The notes beneath the pieces were generated by a model, which saw only the letters and a program-made list of their open reading frames with translations, had not been told where the DNA came from and ran no database searches. A DNA stretch of 64,000 nucleotides from assembly GCF_020164555.1 (NCBI RefSeq), contig NZ_JAIQZB010000001.1, forward strand, positions 1 to 64,000, given 5' to 3'. Positions 44,494 to 53,173 of this stretch are shown here, piece after piece (position 1 is the first letter of the stretch; every line of letters starts with the position of its first letter). Source of the DNA: Salegentibacter lacus (GTDB taxonomy: Bacteria; Bacteroidota; Bacteroidia; Flavobacteriales; Flavobacteriaceae). The translations under genes and the position numbers were made by a program.

Positions 44494-46215
44494 ATGAACC
44501 TAAAACGCTTAATCGAAAGAGGATATTTTCCAAAAGAACTACCTCCACCTTTCCATTCCGGAATTTTTGCAGAAAAATTTAGATACGTAAATACTAAATG
44601 GAGTAAAATTATCAATGAAGAAAAACTAAAGCAACACGGAGAAAGTAGAAGTGCAGCTAGAAGAAGATTTAATGATTCTTATGGTAAATATAACAGCTCT
44701 CAACTTGCAATATATGGTTTGGCGAAAGGAATATATTCAAGAAGAAAACTCGGAATACCAAATCCTAAACAATTTTCGGATTTATCTGAAGCTATCATAG
44801 ATAATTGGAAACTTTTAAGAAGCACCTATAAGCTCAGTAACTATTCAGAAAGTACCCCTGTTGAAATTCGTGCACGTAGAGCCGTAAGGACAAAAAGTAT
44901 TTCATGGGATAACTTTAAATTTCAATTAATTGAAAAATCTTTTGATAAACGAGTAGAATTGAGATTAGATATCGCACAATTTTATCCAGCAATTTATACT
45001 CATTCAATCCCATGGGCTATTTTAGGTAAAACCAAAGCCAAGAGACTATTCAATATTGCTAGCACAAATCAGACTAGATGGGAAAGTCTTTTAAGAACAA
45101 ATCCTGATGCAAAAGCTTATCGATCAGCCGACTTTATTGATACTTTAGTAAGAAATTGTAATGATCGCCAAAGTGTAGGATTATGTATAGGCCCAGATAC
45201 TTCTCATATTTTAGCAGAAGTAATTGGTAATAGAATTGATTTTGAAATTGATAAGAGGTTAAAAAATATAACACATTCAGGAACCAGATATTATGATGAT
45301 TATTACATCTATTTCAATAGCGTTAGCGACGCGGAGAATGCTTTAAAAATAATTCAACAAGTTCTTTATGAGTTTCAGTTAGAAACAAATGAAAATAAAG
45401 TAAGTATAAAGGAATTACCTTTTCAATATATTGAGGTCTGGTCAGAGGATTTTGACAAATTTCAATTTGTTAATGTAGATAAATTTGAATTAAGAAATTA
45501 TTTTTCAATTCTTCATAATTCTATTCAATCGAACAAAAAAAACTCCTCATGGGTAATAAAATACGCCTTAAAAACCTTTAAGACTGGTACAACAGTCGTT
45601 GAATTAGAAAATTGGGATACTTTTCTTTCTTTTCTTTTACAAACATTAATTATCGACTCTAGTACAATTGATCTGATCTTTGAGATCATATTTATTTATG
45701 AAGAGTATTTAGATAGTCAATCAAAAAAGAAAATTAAAAATGTATTAGCTGATATAATAAAAGATCACTTGGTCCTTAACCATTCTTATGAAGTTTCTTG
45801 GGCTTTATGGATTTTTATCACTTTTCATATTAAAGCTCCAAAGAATTTAATTGAGGCAGTATTTGATAGCAAAGACTCAATTTCGAAAATTCTATGTCTT
45901 CATCTAATAAAAGAAGGACTATATGAAGGGCGAAAACCTAGTTTAAAACAGGTAGAATCCTTAATTAAAAATTCAAGCACCTTCGGGGAGAATTGGCTTT
46001 TAATATATGAAACCATAGCGAAGGAATGGATTTCATTTACCGATAAAAACTCAATCCTAAATAATGAGTTTTTTGAAATAATGTTAGAGTATGGTATTTC
46101 ATTTTATGACTACGAAAAACAGATTCGTCCAAAAGTAAAAATGGAATATGATTTCTTTGAAGGTTATAGAATGGTAGAAGTTGAATATGATATCGAGGAA
46201 GATGGTTGGTATTAA
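44494..46215 (+). CDS. Abi/UG-type reverse transcriptase, probable anti-phage DRT
   Basis: A 573-residue RNA-directed DNA polymerase. Palm motifs: A, RLDIAQFYPAIYTHSI (157-172); B, GLCIGPDTSHILAEVIGNRID (229-249); C, RYYDDYYIYF (265-274); D, LETNENKVSI (296-305). The N-terminus has ERGYFPKELPPPF. The C-terminal ~230 residues are helical, with a repeat-like pattern (SYEVSWALWIFITFHIKAP, SISKILCLHLIKEG), as in the Abi/unknown-group RTs that act in phage defence. It has no group II intron maturase domain and no retron msr/msd that I recognise. It is more AT-rich than neighbouring housekeeping genes and stands alone, suggesting transfer. The precise subtype is not assigned. Confidence 0.8.
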   Translation: MNLKRLIERGYFPKELPPPFHSGIFAEKFRYVNTKWSKIINEEKLKQHGESRSAARRRFNDSYGKYNSSQLAIYGLAKGIYSRRKLGIPNPKQFSDLSEAIIDNWKLLRSTYKLSNYSESTPVEIRARRAVRTKSISWDNFKFQLIEKSFDKRVELRLDIAQFYPAIYTHSIPWAILGKTKAKRLFNIASTNQTRWESLLRTNPDAKAYRSADFIDTLVRNCNDRQSVGLCIGPDTSHILAEVIGNRIDFEIDKRLKNITHSGTRYYDDYYIYFNSVSDAENALKIIQQVLYEFQLETNENKVSIKELPFQYIEVWSEDFDKFQFVNVDKFELRNYFSILHNSIQSNKKNSSWVIKYALKTFKTGTTVVELENWDTFLSFLLQTLIIDSSTIDLIFEIIFIYEEYLDSQSKKKIKNVLADIIKDHLVLNHSYEVSWALWIFITFHIKAPKNLIEAVFDSKDSISKILCLHLIKEGLYEGRKPSLKQVESLIKNSSTFGENWLLIYETIAKEWISFTDKNSILNNEFFEIMLEYGISFYDYEKQIRPKVKMEYDFFEGYRMVEVEYDIEEDGWY

Positions 46216-46375
46216 AACTTCAAACAACAACGGCTCATCGCAATTAACTGTTATTTCCGAAAAAGTGTAATTTTAGAAACCAGTTAAAAATGATTAAGCC
46301 GACAAGTCCGTATCCTTACTTCAACTTTCGATAACCGCAACTTTGGTTAACATTTTTTTCAAAATCCTGCTGTCA

Positions 46376-46391
46376 TTACGGAAAACCGTAA
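46376..46391. other. Short perfect hairpin downstream of the reverse transcriptase
   Basis: TTACGG and CCGTAA pair around AAAA. No T-run follows, so it is not a standard terminator. It lies between the reverse transcriptase and the lipoprotein gene. The rest of 46216-46457 shows nothing clear. Confidence 0.4.
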
Positions 46392-46457
46392 GGTTAATCA
46401 ATAAAATCTCTTTTAATTTGATTTTACTAAAAAGTATTAATCAATTAATTAAATCTT

Positions 46458-46814
46458 ATGAAAAAATTATTACTTCGTATTTCCTTTATTTTGTGTATTA
46501 CAGTTTTATTTTCAAGTTGCGCTGCAGGCCTTACCGGGTATATGAACAATTCAGCTGCATTGAGCTCAAATAACTACACCTATGTAAAGAAAGATCTCCA
46601 GGGAATGTCTCAAGCAACATATGTTCTTGGAATTGGAGGTATGAATAGAGAAGCCATTGTAGATGAAGCAAAACAAAAAATGCTCGAAAACTACACACTA
46701 GAGGATGGGCAGACGTTAGCGAATACAACAGTAAACTTTAAATATTCAAATTTCTTGGGTATAGTTGCTACTACAAAATGCTTTGTTACAGCAGATATTG
46801 TAGAATTTAAATAA
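46458..46814 (+). CDS. DUF6567-like lipoprotein
   Basis: A 118-residue lipoprotein (lipobox LFSSC) with GMNREAIVDEAKQKMLENYTLEDGQTLANTTVNFKYSNFLGIV and a final TADIVEF. It resembles the Bacteroidota DUF6567 group, small lipoproteins of unknown function that are often next to similar genes. A strong terminator follows at 46832-46870. Confidence 0.6.
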   Translation: MKKLLLRISFILCITVLFSSCAAGLTGYMNNSAALSSNNYTYVKKDLQGMSQATYVLGIGGMNREAIVDEAKQKMLENYTLEDGQTLANTTVNFKYSNFLGIVATTKCFVTADIVEFK

Positions 46815-46831
46815 ATTACAATTTAGTTTAT

Positions 46832-46870
46832 AAAACGGATTGAACTAAATAGTTTGATCCGTTTTTTTTT
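46832..46870 (+). terminator. Rho-independent terminator
   Basis: AAAACGGAT and ATCCGTTTT pair, with an inner AACT/AGTT step, followed by about ten T. It separates the DUF6567-like gene from the PEGA gene. Confidence 0.8.
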
Positions 46871-46882
46871 AACTTATCGAAA

Positions 46883-47230
46883 ATGAAATTAAGAAACCTA
46901 TATACTTTTACACTAGCCTCCATTTTATTATTTTCAAGTTGCGCTAGCTCAACAATAATTGATTCTTCTCCCTCAAATGCCAAGATTTACGTTAATGGGG
47001 AGAATGTTGGAACTACTCCTTACAAACATAGAGACACAAAAATTGTAGGTAGTACAAATCAAGTAAGAATTGAAAAGGAAGGTTATAAAACATATAATAC
47101 CACATTTTCAAAGAATGAAGAAATAGCAGTTGGTCCGTTAATAGGAGGTCTTTTTGTATTAGTTCCCTATTTATGGATAATGAAATATAAAAAAGCAAGA
47201 GTTTTTGATCTAACTCCCAGAAGTGATTAG
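46883..47230 (+). CDS. PEGA-domain lipoprotein
   Basis: A 115-residue protein with a lipobox (LLFSSC) and a PEGA domain (IIDSSPSNAKIYVNGENVGTTPYKHRDTKI, then QVRIEKEGYKTYN), followed by one hydrophobic segment (VGPLIGGLFVLVPYLWIM) and a basic end. PEGA domains are small surface beta-domains. Its signal resembles that of the preceding lipoprotein, but the mature parts differ. Confidence 0.75.
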   Translation: MKLRNLYTFTLASILLFSSCASSTIIDSSPSNAKIYVNGENVGTTPYKHRDTKIVGSTNQVRIEKEGYKTYNTTFSKNEEIAVGPLIGGLFVLVPYLWIMKYKKARVFDLTPRSD

Positions 47231-47300
47231 AGATAAAATTATTTAGTTAAAAAAAACTCCTCCTTTTGTGAAGAAAAGCTAGCATTCAGAAAAAAGTTCA

Positions 47301-47345
47301 ACCACCCCGGCCTATCGGCCACCCCTCCTTAAAAAGGAGGGGTGC
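47301..47345. repeat. Intergenic GC-rich double-hairpin repeat
   Basis: GGCC/GGCC is followed by CACCCCTCCTT (47320-47330) and AAGGAGGGGTG (47334-47344), an 11-bp perfect stem. Elements of this composition also border the DUF559 insertion in metH. It lies between the PEGA gene and the end of the sulfur cluster and could end transcription from both sides. Confidence 0.55.
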
Positions 47346-47407
47346 TTAATAAGCTTTAAAACTTTGGTATTTTATTCTAATTAATTCCCCTCGGAGATAA
47401 ATGACAA

Positions 47408-48475
47408 TTAAACGCCAATACTCTGTACCACTTCTTTTTTGGCTTCTTTTTTACTACCATCAAATCCGTTTACACCACCAACGGTAGTATATTTAAGCAC
47501 ATATTTTTTATCAGGAAAAATTCGCTGATAGGCACTTTGACACATAATAGCCGCTTCGTGAAAACCGGAAAGGATCAATTTCAACTTTCCTTTGTAGGTA
47601 TTTACATCGCCAATGGCATAAACCCCGGGAATGTTGGTTTGATAATCGTAAGAATTATCAACTTTAATCGCGTTTTTTTCTATTTCCAGTCCCCAGCTTC
47701 CAATTGGTCCCAGTTTAGGCGACAATCCGAAAAGCGGGATAAATTCATCTACATCTTTAAATTCCTCTCCGCGGGCTTCATCTTTATGTCGAATCACCAC
47801 CTGCTCCAATTGATCTTCACCTCTCAGGCCAACCACCTCGGCATTGGTGATCATCTCGATCTTACCGAGTTTTGCCAATTCTGAAACTCTTTCCACAGAA
47901 TCTAATGCCCCACGGAATTCAGCCCTACGGTGTACCAGGGCAACTTCAGCAGCAACATCGGCCAGGTAAATGGCCCAGTCTAAAGCTGAATCGCCACCCC
48001 CGGCAATCACCACTTTTTTATCACGGTAAACTTCCGGATCTTTAATAAAATAAGAAACGCCCTTATCTTCAAAATCTGTAATATTAGCAATTGGGGGTTT
48101 TCTGGGTTCAAAAGAACCCAATCCGCCGGCAATTGCTACCACCGGTGCGTGGTGTTTTGTTCCTTTATTGGTGGTCACTATAAAAGTACCATCGTCCAGT
48201 TTTTCCAAAGTTTCGGCGCGTTCGCCCAAAGTGAAGCCTGGTTCAAAAGGTTTTATTTGCTCCATGAGGTTTCCAACCAAATCTCCCGCTAAAATCTCTG
48301 GAAATGCCGGAATATCATAAATGGGTTTTTTAGGATATATCTCAGAACATTGCCCGCCGGGTTGCGGCAGCGCGTCTATTAAATGGGTTTTTAACTTTAG
48401 TAATCCCGCTTCAAAAACGGTAAACAAACCGGTTGGGCCGGCCCCAATTATCAGGATATCTGTCTTAATCATCAC
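47408..48475 (-). CDS. Ferredoxin/flavodoxin-NADP reductase (thioredoxin-reductase-like type)
   Basis: A 355-residue FAD and NADPH enzyme. The FAD motif is ILIIGAGPTGLFTVFEAGL, the NADPH motif VVIAGGGDSALDWAIYLA, and the second FAD motif GVYAIGDVNTYKGKLKLILSGFHEAA. It lacks the Cys-x-x-Cys of thioredoxin reductase, which fits ferredoxin-NADP reductases of the Bacillus YumC type. As the last gene of the sulfur cluster it probably supplies electrons to the sulfite reductase through ferredoxin. It overlaps sirC by 11 bases. Confidence 0.85.
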   Translation of the reverse strand: MMIKTDILIIGAGPTGLFTVFEAGLLKLKTHLIDALPQPGGQCSEIYPKKPIYDIPAFPEILAGDLVGNLMEQIKPFEPGFTLGERAETLEKLDDGTFIVTTNKGTKHHAPVVAIAGGLGSFEPRKPPIANITDFEDKGVSYFIKDPEVYRDKKVVIAGGGDSALDWAIYLADVAAEVALVHRRAEFRGALDSVERVSELAKLGKIEMITNAEVVGLRGEDQLEQVVIRHKDEARGEEFKDVDEFIPLFGLSPKLGPIGSWGLEIEKNAIKVDNSYDYQTNIPGVYAIGDVNTYKGKLKLILSGFHEAAIMCQSAYQRIFPDKKYVLKYTTVGGVNGFDGSKKEAKKEVVQSIGV

Positions 48476-49058
48476 TCTTGTTTTTAACTTTTAAAGATTC
48501 GGTTATAGAATTCATTTGCTCTACTTTGGCTTCAAAATCGCCCTTTATAGTGCTTCGGTATTCATTCAGGTTTTCTACCATTTGGTTCACGTCTTCAGGA
48601 ATTACTTCCTCAAAAAACTGGCGTAAACGCTTTGCCGCTGTAGGCGATTTCCCGTTCGTGGAAATCGCTATTTTCACGTGACCTTTGTTTACAATTCCAC
48701 CCATATAGAAATCACAGAGTTCCGGGGTATCGGCTATGTTGGCCAGTAAATACCGCTTTTTGGCATGTTTGTACACCCGTTTGTTCAATTTCGCATCGTT
48801 GGTCGCCGCGACTACAAAATGACGGTTTTTTAGGTATTTTCTTCTATACCTGCCTTTGGTTAATTTGGCCCCGTGTTTTTTTGCCAGTTCTTCTGTTTCA
48901 GGCAAAAACCATTTCGCCACAATTTCTACATTGGCATTCGGACTAGATTTAAACAGGAAATGCAATTTTTCGTGTCCCACCTGTCCGCCTCCAACGACCA
49001 GGATATTTAGCTTATTGACCTTTAAAAAGACCGGGTATAATTCGTTTCTTTCTTCCAT
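48465..49058 (-). CDS. Precorrin-2 dehydrogenase/sirohydrochlorin ferrochelatase-like (Met8/SirC type)
   Basis: A 197-residue protein equal to the N-terminal part of CysG. The NAD motif is ILVVGGGQVGHEKLHFLF; GKSPTAAKRLRQFFEEVIP matches the dimer helix. It oxidises precorrin-2 to sirohydrochlorin, on the way to the siroheme of the sulfite reductase encoded two genes upstream. It lies three bases after cobA. Confidence 0.87.
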   Translation of the reverse strand: MEERNELYPVFLKVNKLNILVVGGGQVGHEKLHFLFKSSPNANVEIVAKWFLPETEELAKKHGAKLTKGRYRRKYLKNRHFVVAATNDAKLNKRVYKHAKKRYLLANIADTPELCDFYMGGIVNKGHVKIAISTNGKSPTAAKRLRQFFEEVIPEDVNQMVENLNEYRSTIKGDFEAKVEQMNSITESLKVKNKSDD

Positions 49059-49061
49059 AGC

Positions 49062-49844
49062 CTAGTCTAAAATTGGGGAATTTCGAAATTCGTATTCCTT
49101 GACATTTTTAAACACCGCTTTAAGCTGTCCGCTTTCGCGAACTACTTCCCCGATTACGATAATGGCAGGAGCGGTTAATTGTTTTTCAGCAACTACTTTT
49201 TCAATACTTTTAATGGTTCCAAAGCCCGATTGCTCATTAGCTGTAGTTCCATTTTGAATAATCCCTACCGGAATATTTTCTTTTCCGTAGTGGCTAAAAA
49301 TTTCTACAATTTCAGCGAGTTTCGCCATTCCCATTAAAATCACCACTGTTGCGGTAGATTGTGCTGCCAGGCGAACATCTTCAGAAAGTTTCTTTTGCGT
49401 AGTTGTCCCGGTAATCACCCAAAAACTTTCAGAAGTTCCCCGTTGAGTTAGCGGAATCCCAACATTTGCCGGAACTGCTATTGAGGAAGTAATTCCTGAA
49501 ACCACAGCCGTTTCCAAACCTTTGCTTTTGGCATAATTAATCTCTTCAGATCCCCTTCCGAAGATAAATGGATCGCCACCTTTTAATCGTACCACGTGGC
49601 CTCTTTCCAGGGCATATTTGACGATAAGCTCGTTAATTTCATCCTGCGAATAGCGGTGCTTATCTTTTCGTTTTCCTACAAAAATATGCTCGGCTTGCGG
49701 TGCATATTCTAAAAGATCACGGTTGATTAGCGCATCAAAGAGCACTACTTTCGCGTCTTTTAAAGTATTTAAAGCCTTTATGGTGATTAGTTCCGGATCT
49801 CCCGGCCCGGCGCCAACCACGCTTAATTTTGGTGAATTATACAT
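49062..49844 (-). CDS. cobA: Uroporphyrinogen-III C-methyltransferase
   Basis: A ~260-residue SAM-dependent enzyme that methylates uroporphyrinogen III to precorrin-2. Marks: LSVVGAGPGDPELITIKAL, GHVVRLKGGDPFIFGRGSEE, VSGITSSIAVPANVGIPLTQRG and VVILMGMAKLAEIV. The start is set at MYNSPKL (49844), because the longer frame from 49871 adds residues not typical of the family; the gene still overlaps the sulfite reductase by eight bases. Siroheme branch of the cluster. Confidence 0.92.
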   Translation of the reverse strand: MYNSPKLSVVGAGPGDPELITIKALNTLKDAKVVLFDALINRDLLEYAPQAEHIFVGKRKDKHRYSQDEINELIVKYALERGHVVRLKGGDPFIFGRGSEEINYAKSKGLETAVVSGITSSIAVPANVGIPLTQRGTSESFWVITGTTTQKKLSEDVRLAAQSTATVVILMGMAKLAEIVEIFSHYGKENIPVGIIQNGTTANEQSGFGTIKSIEKVVAEKQLTAPAIIVIGEVVRESGQLKAVFKNVKEYEFRNSPILD

Positions 49845-51930
49845 TTTGCACCTCCTTCGTTCTAAATGCATCTACTCTTTTTAAGAATAAATGCGCGTCT
49901 TCTAAATATTTATTGGCAAAAGCTTCAGTCGGCTCGTGCTCATTCATTTGGTAAACGAATTCTTTAAAAGAAGTCGATAACTCAATTTTTTTGGTATCTA
50001 CAAACAACTCGTCAAACTGAGAAATAATCCCAGCCTGGGTGTTGGTCTTTACATCCTCAGCAAGCAATAATGCCTTAGCAGAATTCACGATTGATGTATA
50101 GGAATGATAAATACTATCTGCCCAGGCTTTTCTTTCTAAAGCGCTTTTTGCATTGTCGATCTTTTCTTCACTTTCAAATAAAAGTGTAGCGATAAGGTCT
50201 ATTACCACTCCGGCACATTCACCCACACCAACTGCTTTTATATAAGGTTCTTCGTGGCCCCAGTCTACAAATTCGTTCGCTGTTAGGTTTGAAGTATCGG
50301 CCAGTTCTTTTAATAGATCGTAGAAATAAGTTTTTCCCTGGCGATCGTAATATGCTGCAAATTTTTCTTCAGTATTCGCATTTGCTTCAAAATCGTTTAG
50401 CAAAAAGCGTAAAGCTTCTGGCCCACGTTTACTAGGCACTTTTACCACTTTATCGGCAAATCGGCCCTGGCCATCTCCAAGGGTTCCGCCGCCCAATAAT
50501 ACCTGAAGTGCCGGTGCCACAGTTTTGCCAACTTTAACCGACATTCCCTGGAAACCGATCTCGGCCATATTATGCTGCCCACAGGCGTTCATACAACCAC
50601 TTATTTTTATAGTAATATCTTTCCCGTTTATAAATTGCGGATATTCTTCTTTTAAAACATCTTCCAGCACATCGGCAATCCCGGTACTACTGGCAATCCC
50701 CAGGTTACAGGTATCCGTTCCCGGGCAGGCGGTGATGTCTACTGTTTTATCATAACCGTTTTCAGCATAATCCAGCTTTTTTAATTCTGAATAGAAAAAT
50801 GGTAAAAATTCTTCCCGCACGTGGCGAATTAAAATATCCTGTCTTAAACTCAGCCTGATCTCATTCCCGGCGTATTTTTTAACTAAATCTGCCAGTTTCC
50901 TGGCGCCACCGGTATAAAAATCTCCTAGCGGAACACGAATTCCAACCGCAAATAAGCCTTCCTGTTTCTGCGGAAGTACATTAGTACTTTTCCAGGTTTC
51001 AAAATCTTTCTGGTCCTCTATTGTTACTGCAGGAACCTCAACCTCCTGAAGTGACGGTGCAGTTTCAAATTTTTCAACTTCAAATTTCGGATGGTTTTTT
51101 GAAAGCGCCGTATTTTGTTCGGCTACGAGTTCCATAAAAGCCTCTTTTCCTATATCTTTTACAAGAAATTTCATCCTTGCTTTTAAGCGTTTTGCACGTT
51201 CGCCGTAACGATCAAAAACTCTTAGAACACCTTCTATCAGCGGTAGCAATTCTTCGGCAGGAAGAAAATCATAAAGTTCATCGGCGTGTCTTGGCTGAGA
51301 ACCGAGTCCGCCGCCAAGCATCACTTTGAAGCCGCGTTTTCCGTCTTTCAATTTTGCGATAAAACCAAGATCGTGAATGTAACTCAGCGCAGTATCCTCA
51401 TCTGAAGAAGAGAAAGAAATTTTAAATTTCCTTCCCATTTCCTGGCAAATCGGGTTCCGGAGGAAAAACTGAAAAGTTCCGTGCGCATAGGGCGAAACAT
51501 CAAAAGGTTCGTTTACATCAATTCCCGCAGTTGGCGAAGCGGTTACGTTTCTTACCGTATTTCCGCAAGCCTCACGCAAAGTAATATCATCTTTTTCCAG
51601 CTGTGCCCAAAGTTCCGGCGTTCTGTCTAAACTCACGTGGTGAATCTGGATATCCTGGCGCGTAGTGATATGCAAACGCCCTTTGGAATATTCATCTGAA
51701 ACATCGGCTATTCTGTGCAGTTGTTCTGAAGTTACTTTTCCAAATGGCAGTTTTATTCGAACCATTTGTACTCCCGCCTGTCGTTGCCCGTAAACTCCAC
51801 GTGCTAAACGCAGGCTTCGGAATTTCTCTTCATCTGCTTTTCCCTCACGAAACAACCTGATTTTCTTTTCTAAATCAAGGATGTCTTGCTCTACAATTGG
51901 GTTCTCTATTTCGGTTCTAAAACTTTGCAT
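49837..51930 (-). CDS. Assimilatory sulfite reductase with C-terminal HEPN-like domain
   Basis: A 697-residue protein. Residues ~1-520 are a siroheme-[4Fe-4S] nitrite/sulfite reductase: GKVTSEQLHRIADVSDEYS, LHITTRQDIQIH, and the cluster ligands TACPGTDTCNLG and SGCMNACGQHN. The reductase uses six electrons to turn sulfite into sulfide. Residues ~560-690 form a helical domain (KSALERKAWADSIYHSYTSIVNSAKALLL) resembling HEPN domains, a fusion characteristic of Bacteroidota. A Cys-leader attenuator precedes it. Confidence 0.88.
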   Translation of the reverse strand: MQSFRTEIENPIVEQDILDLEKKIRLFREGKADEEKFRSLRLARGVYGQRQAGVQMVRIKLPFGKVTSEQLHRIADVSDEYSKGRLHITTRQDIQIHHVSLDRTPELWAQLEKDDITLREACGNTVRNVTASPTAGIDVNEPFDVSPYAHGTFQFFLRNPICQEMGRKFKISFSSSDEDTALSYIHDLGFIAKLKDGKRGFKVMLGGGLGSQPRHADELYDFLPAEELLPLIEGVLRVFDRYGERAKRLKARMKFLVKDIGKEAFMELVAEQNTALSKNHPKFEVEKFETAPSLQEVEVPAVTIEDQKDFETWKSTNVLPQKQEGLFAVGIRVPLGDFYTGGARKLADLVKKYAGNEIRLSLRQDILIRHVREEFLPFFYSELKKLDYAENGYDKTVDITACPGTDTCNLGIASSTGIADVLEDVLKEEYPQFINGKDITIKISGCMNACGQHNMAEIGFQGMSVKVGKTVAPALQVLLGGGTLGDGQGRFADKVVKVPSKRGPEALRFLLNDFEANANTEEKFAAYYDRQGKTYFYDLLKELADTSNLTANEFVDWGHEEPYIKAVGVGECAGVVIDLIATLLFESEEKIDNAKSALERKAWADSIYHSYTSIVNSAKALLLAEDVKTNTQAGIISQFDELFVDTKKIELSTSFKEFVYQMNEHEPTEAFANKYLEDAHLFLKRVDAFRTKEVQNV

Positions 51931-51972
51931 TATGGATAATTTTTAAGTTGAAACCTGAACAACAGGTATTTA

Positions 51973-52010
51973 ATAAAAAAGTCCTTTTTGAATTTCATTT
52001 AAAAGGACCT
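51973..52010 (-). terminator. Attenuator terminator before the sulfite reductase gene
   Basis: On the minus strand GTCCTTTT (52008-52001) and AAAAGGAC (51988-51981) form an 8-bp stem with a 12-nt loop, followed by TTTTTTATT. It lies between the Cys leader peptide and the sulfite reductase start. Confidence 0.78.
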
Positions 52011-52036
52011 TTTATAATTTTTATAAAAAGCTTCTT

Positions 52037-52099
52037 TTAAGTGCAGAGAATACACATTAGTGAACGGTACATCACAGTATATTTTTGCTCTTTTTTCAT
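52037..52099 (-). CDS. Cys/Met-containing leader peptide between cysH and sulfite reductase
   Basis: A 20-residue frame (MKKEQKYTVMYRSLMCILCT) starts nine bases after the cysH stop. It places Cys codons TGT and TGC within the last five codons and is followed by a terminator. TTAAAAG (52040-52034), at the stop codon, can pair with CTTTTAA (52005-51999) in the terminator's first arm. Stalling at the Cys codons would thus prevent termination. The Cys load is modest, so confidence is lower than for the Phe/Tyr and Met leaders. Confidence 0.6.
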   Translation of the reverse strand: MKKEQKYTVMYRSLMCILCT

Positions 52100-52108
52100 T
52101 TGAATTTA

Positions 52109-52738
52109 TTAAGCGTGAAGGCCACATTCACGGTTTTCCAAAACTTTAGTGGGATCAAAATATTTAAACTCATTGGGCAATTCGTGTTGCTCTAAATAAG
52201 CATCCAGTTTTTCGTCACTCCAATGGTAAAACGGACTTACTTTTAAAATTCCGTCTTTGCTATAGCTTAAAATATCTATACTATCCCTAAAACTAGTCTG
52301 GCCTTTTCGAAGATTCGTAAACCAAACATCAGGATTTTGCTGGCGCATAGCCCGCAGAAAAGGCTCCAGTTTTACCTGTTTGGTAAACTCTTCGTGCTGC
52401 GGATTATTAATATCCGGGATTCCGCCAAAAAGCGCATCACGATAGGCCGCTGTTTGCTTTGGTGTGTAAAGTTTTACATTAAGCGATAACTGGTCTATCA
52501 CCTGTTTCGCGTGCTTGTAAGTTTGCGGCGTATTGTAACCGGTATCGCACCAAATTACTTTTATTACCGGGTCAATCTCTGAAACCGCGTGTAAAATTGC
52601 AGCTTCATAAGGTCTAAAATTAGTGGTAATCACCGGCCTGGCCGAGTTTGATATTACCCATTGCACAATCTCTGCCGGCGTAATTCCTTTAAACTGCTGG
52701 TTGAGGATCTTTAATTCTTTTTCGCTGTACCGTTTCAT
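52109..52738 (-). CDS. cysH: Phosphoadenylyl-/adenylylsulfate reductase
   Basis: A 209-residue enzyme reducing PAPS or APS to sulfite with thioredoxin. Marks: VITTNFRPYEAAILHAVSEI, VIWCDTGYNTPQTYKHA, WFTNLRKGQTSFRD, KVSPFYHWSD and the catalytic C-terminal ECGLH. The Cys-Cys pairs of iron-sulfur APS reductases are absent, which favours PAPS as substrate. The sulfate-activation genes cysD and cysN are not in the window. Confidence 0.9.
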   Translation of the reverse strand: MKRYSEKELKILNQQFKGITPAEIVQWVISNSARPVITTNFRPYEAAILHAVSEIDPVIKVIWCDTGYNTPQTYKHAKQVIDQLSLNVKLYTPKQTAAYRDALFGGIPDINNPQHEEFTKQVKLEPFLRAMRQQNPDVWFTNLRKGQTSFRDSIDILSYSKDGILKVSPFYHWSDEKLDAYLEQHELPNEFKYFDPTKVLENRECGLHA

Positions 52739-52807
52739 CTTTTACAAATTTTCTGGCCCTTTTCCGAACCTAACTATACTTTATATACTTTCTGAAATAT
52801 ATTTTTA

Positions 52808-52820
52808 CTCGATAATCGAG
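52808..52820. other. 13-bp palindrome in the DUF2061-cysH gap
   Basis: CTCGAT-A-ATCGAG is a perfect inverted repeat about 70 bases before cysH. An imperfect repeat with CCTCG and CGAGG arms lies at 52873-52895. These may be mRNA processing hairpins or a regulatory site. Confidence 0.35.
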
Positions 52821-52898
52821 ATTTAAATGCTCCTATGCTTGCCTCGAAAACTAAACAATGTTCTTCATCAATGCCTCGTGAGTTTAATCCGAGGTAGT

Positions 52899-53150
52899 TT
52901 ACTCTTTCCCAAAACTGATCATATTCCAAAGCCGCTCGTGGCCAAAATATAAGATCATCTTAGTTACTAATTCTACGGACCCAATTGCAAGTGCGGTTTC
53001 GATCTCCCCTGTAAGAACCCAGGAAATAACTATCGTATCTATGGTTCCTACAATTCTCCAACTCACCGTTTTTAAAATACTGCGCAAGGGCTTTTCTGAA
53101 GTCCTGTCTTTTTTATAAGTGGTTTTAGATTTTACCTGATCCAGTATCAT
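52899..53150 (-). CDS. DUF2061 membrane protein
   Basis: An 83-residue protein with the DUF2061 pattern (RSILKTVSWRIVGTIDTIVISWVLTGEIETALAIGSVELVTKMILYFGHERLWNM reads across two helices). DUF2061 genes often accompany sulfate-assimilation genes in Bacteroidota and proteobacteria. It is the first gene of the cysH transcript, with promoter and operator just upstream. A role in sulfate transport or regulation is suggested by context only. Confidence 0.82.
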   Translation of the reverse strand: MILDQVKSKTTYKKDRTSEKPLRSILKTVSWRIVGTIDTIVISWVLTGEIETALAIGSVELVTKMILYFGHERLWNMISFGKE

Positions 53151-53173
53151 ACTACTTTTTCTTTAAATTCTAT

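Noticed and set aside
46343-46573. Frame overlapping the DUF6567-like lipoprotein gene
   Set aside because: It shares most of its length with a clear lipoprotein in another frame and has no signal of its own.
52873-52895. Imperfect CCTCG/CGAGG repeat as a terminator before cysH
   Set aside because: No T-run follows and no leader frame with Cys or Met codons precedes it, so attenuation is not supported here.
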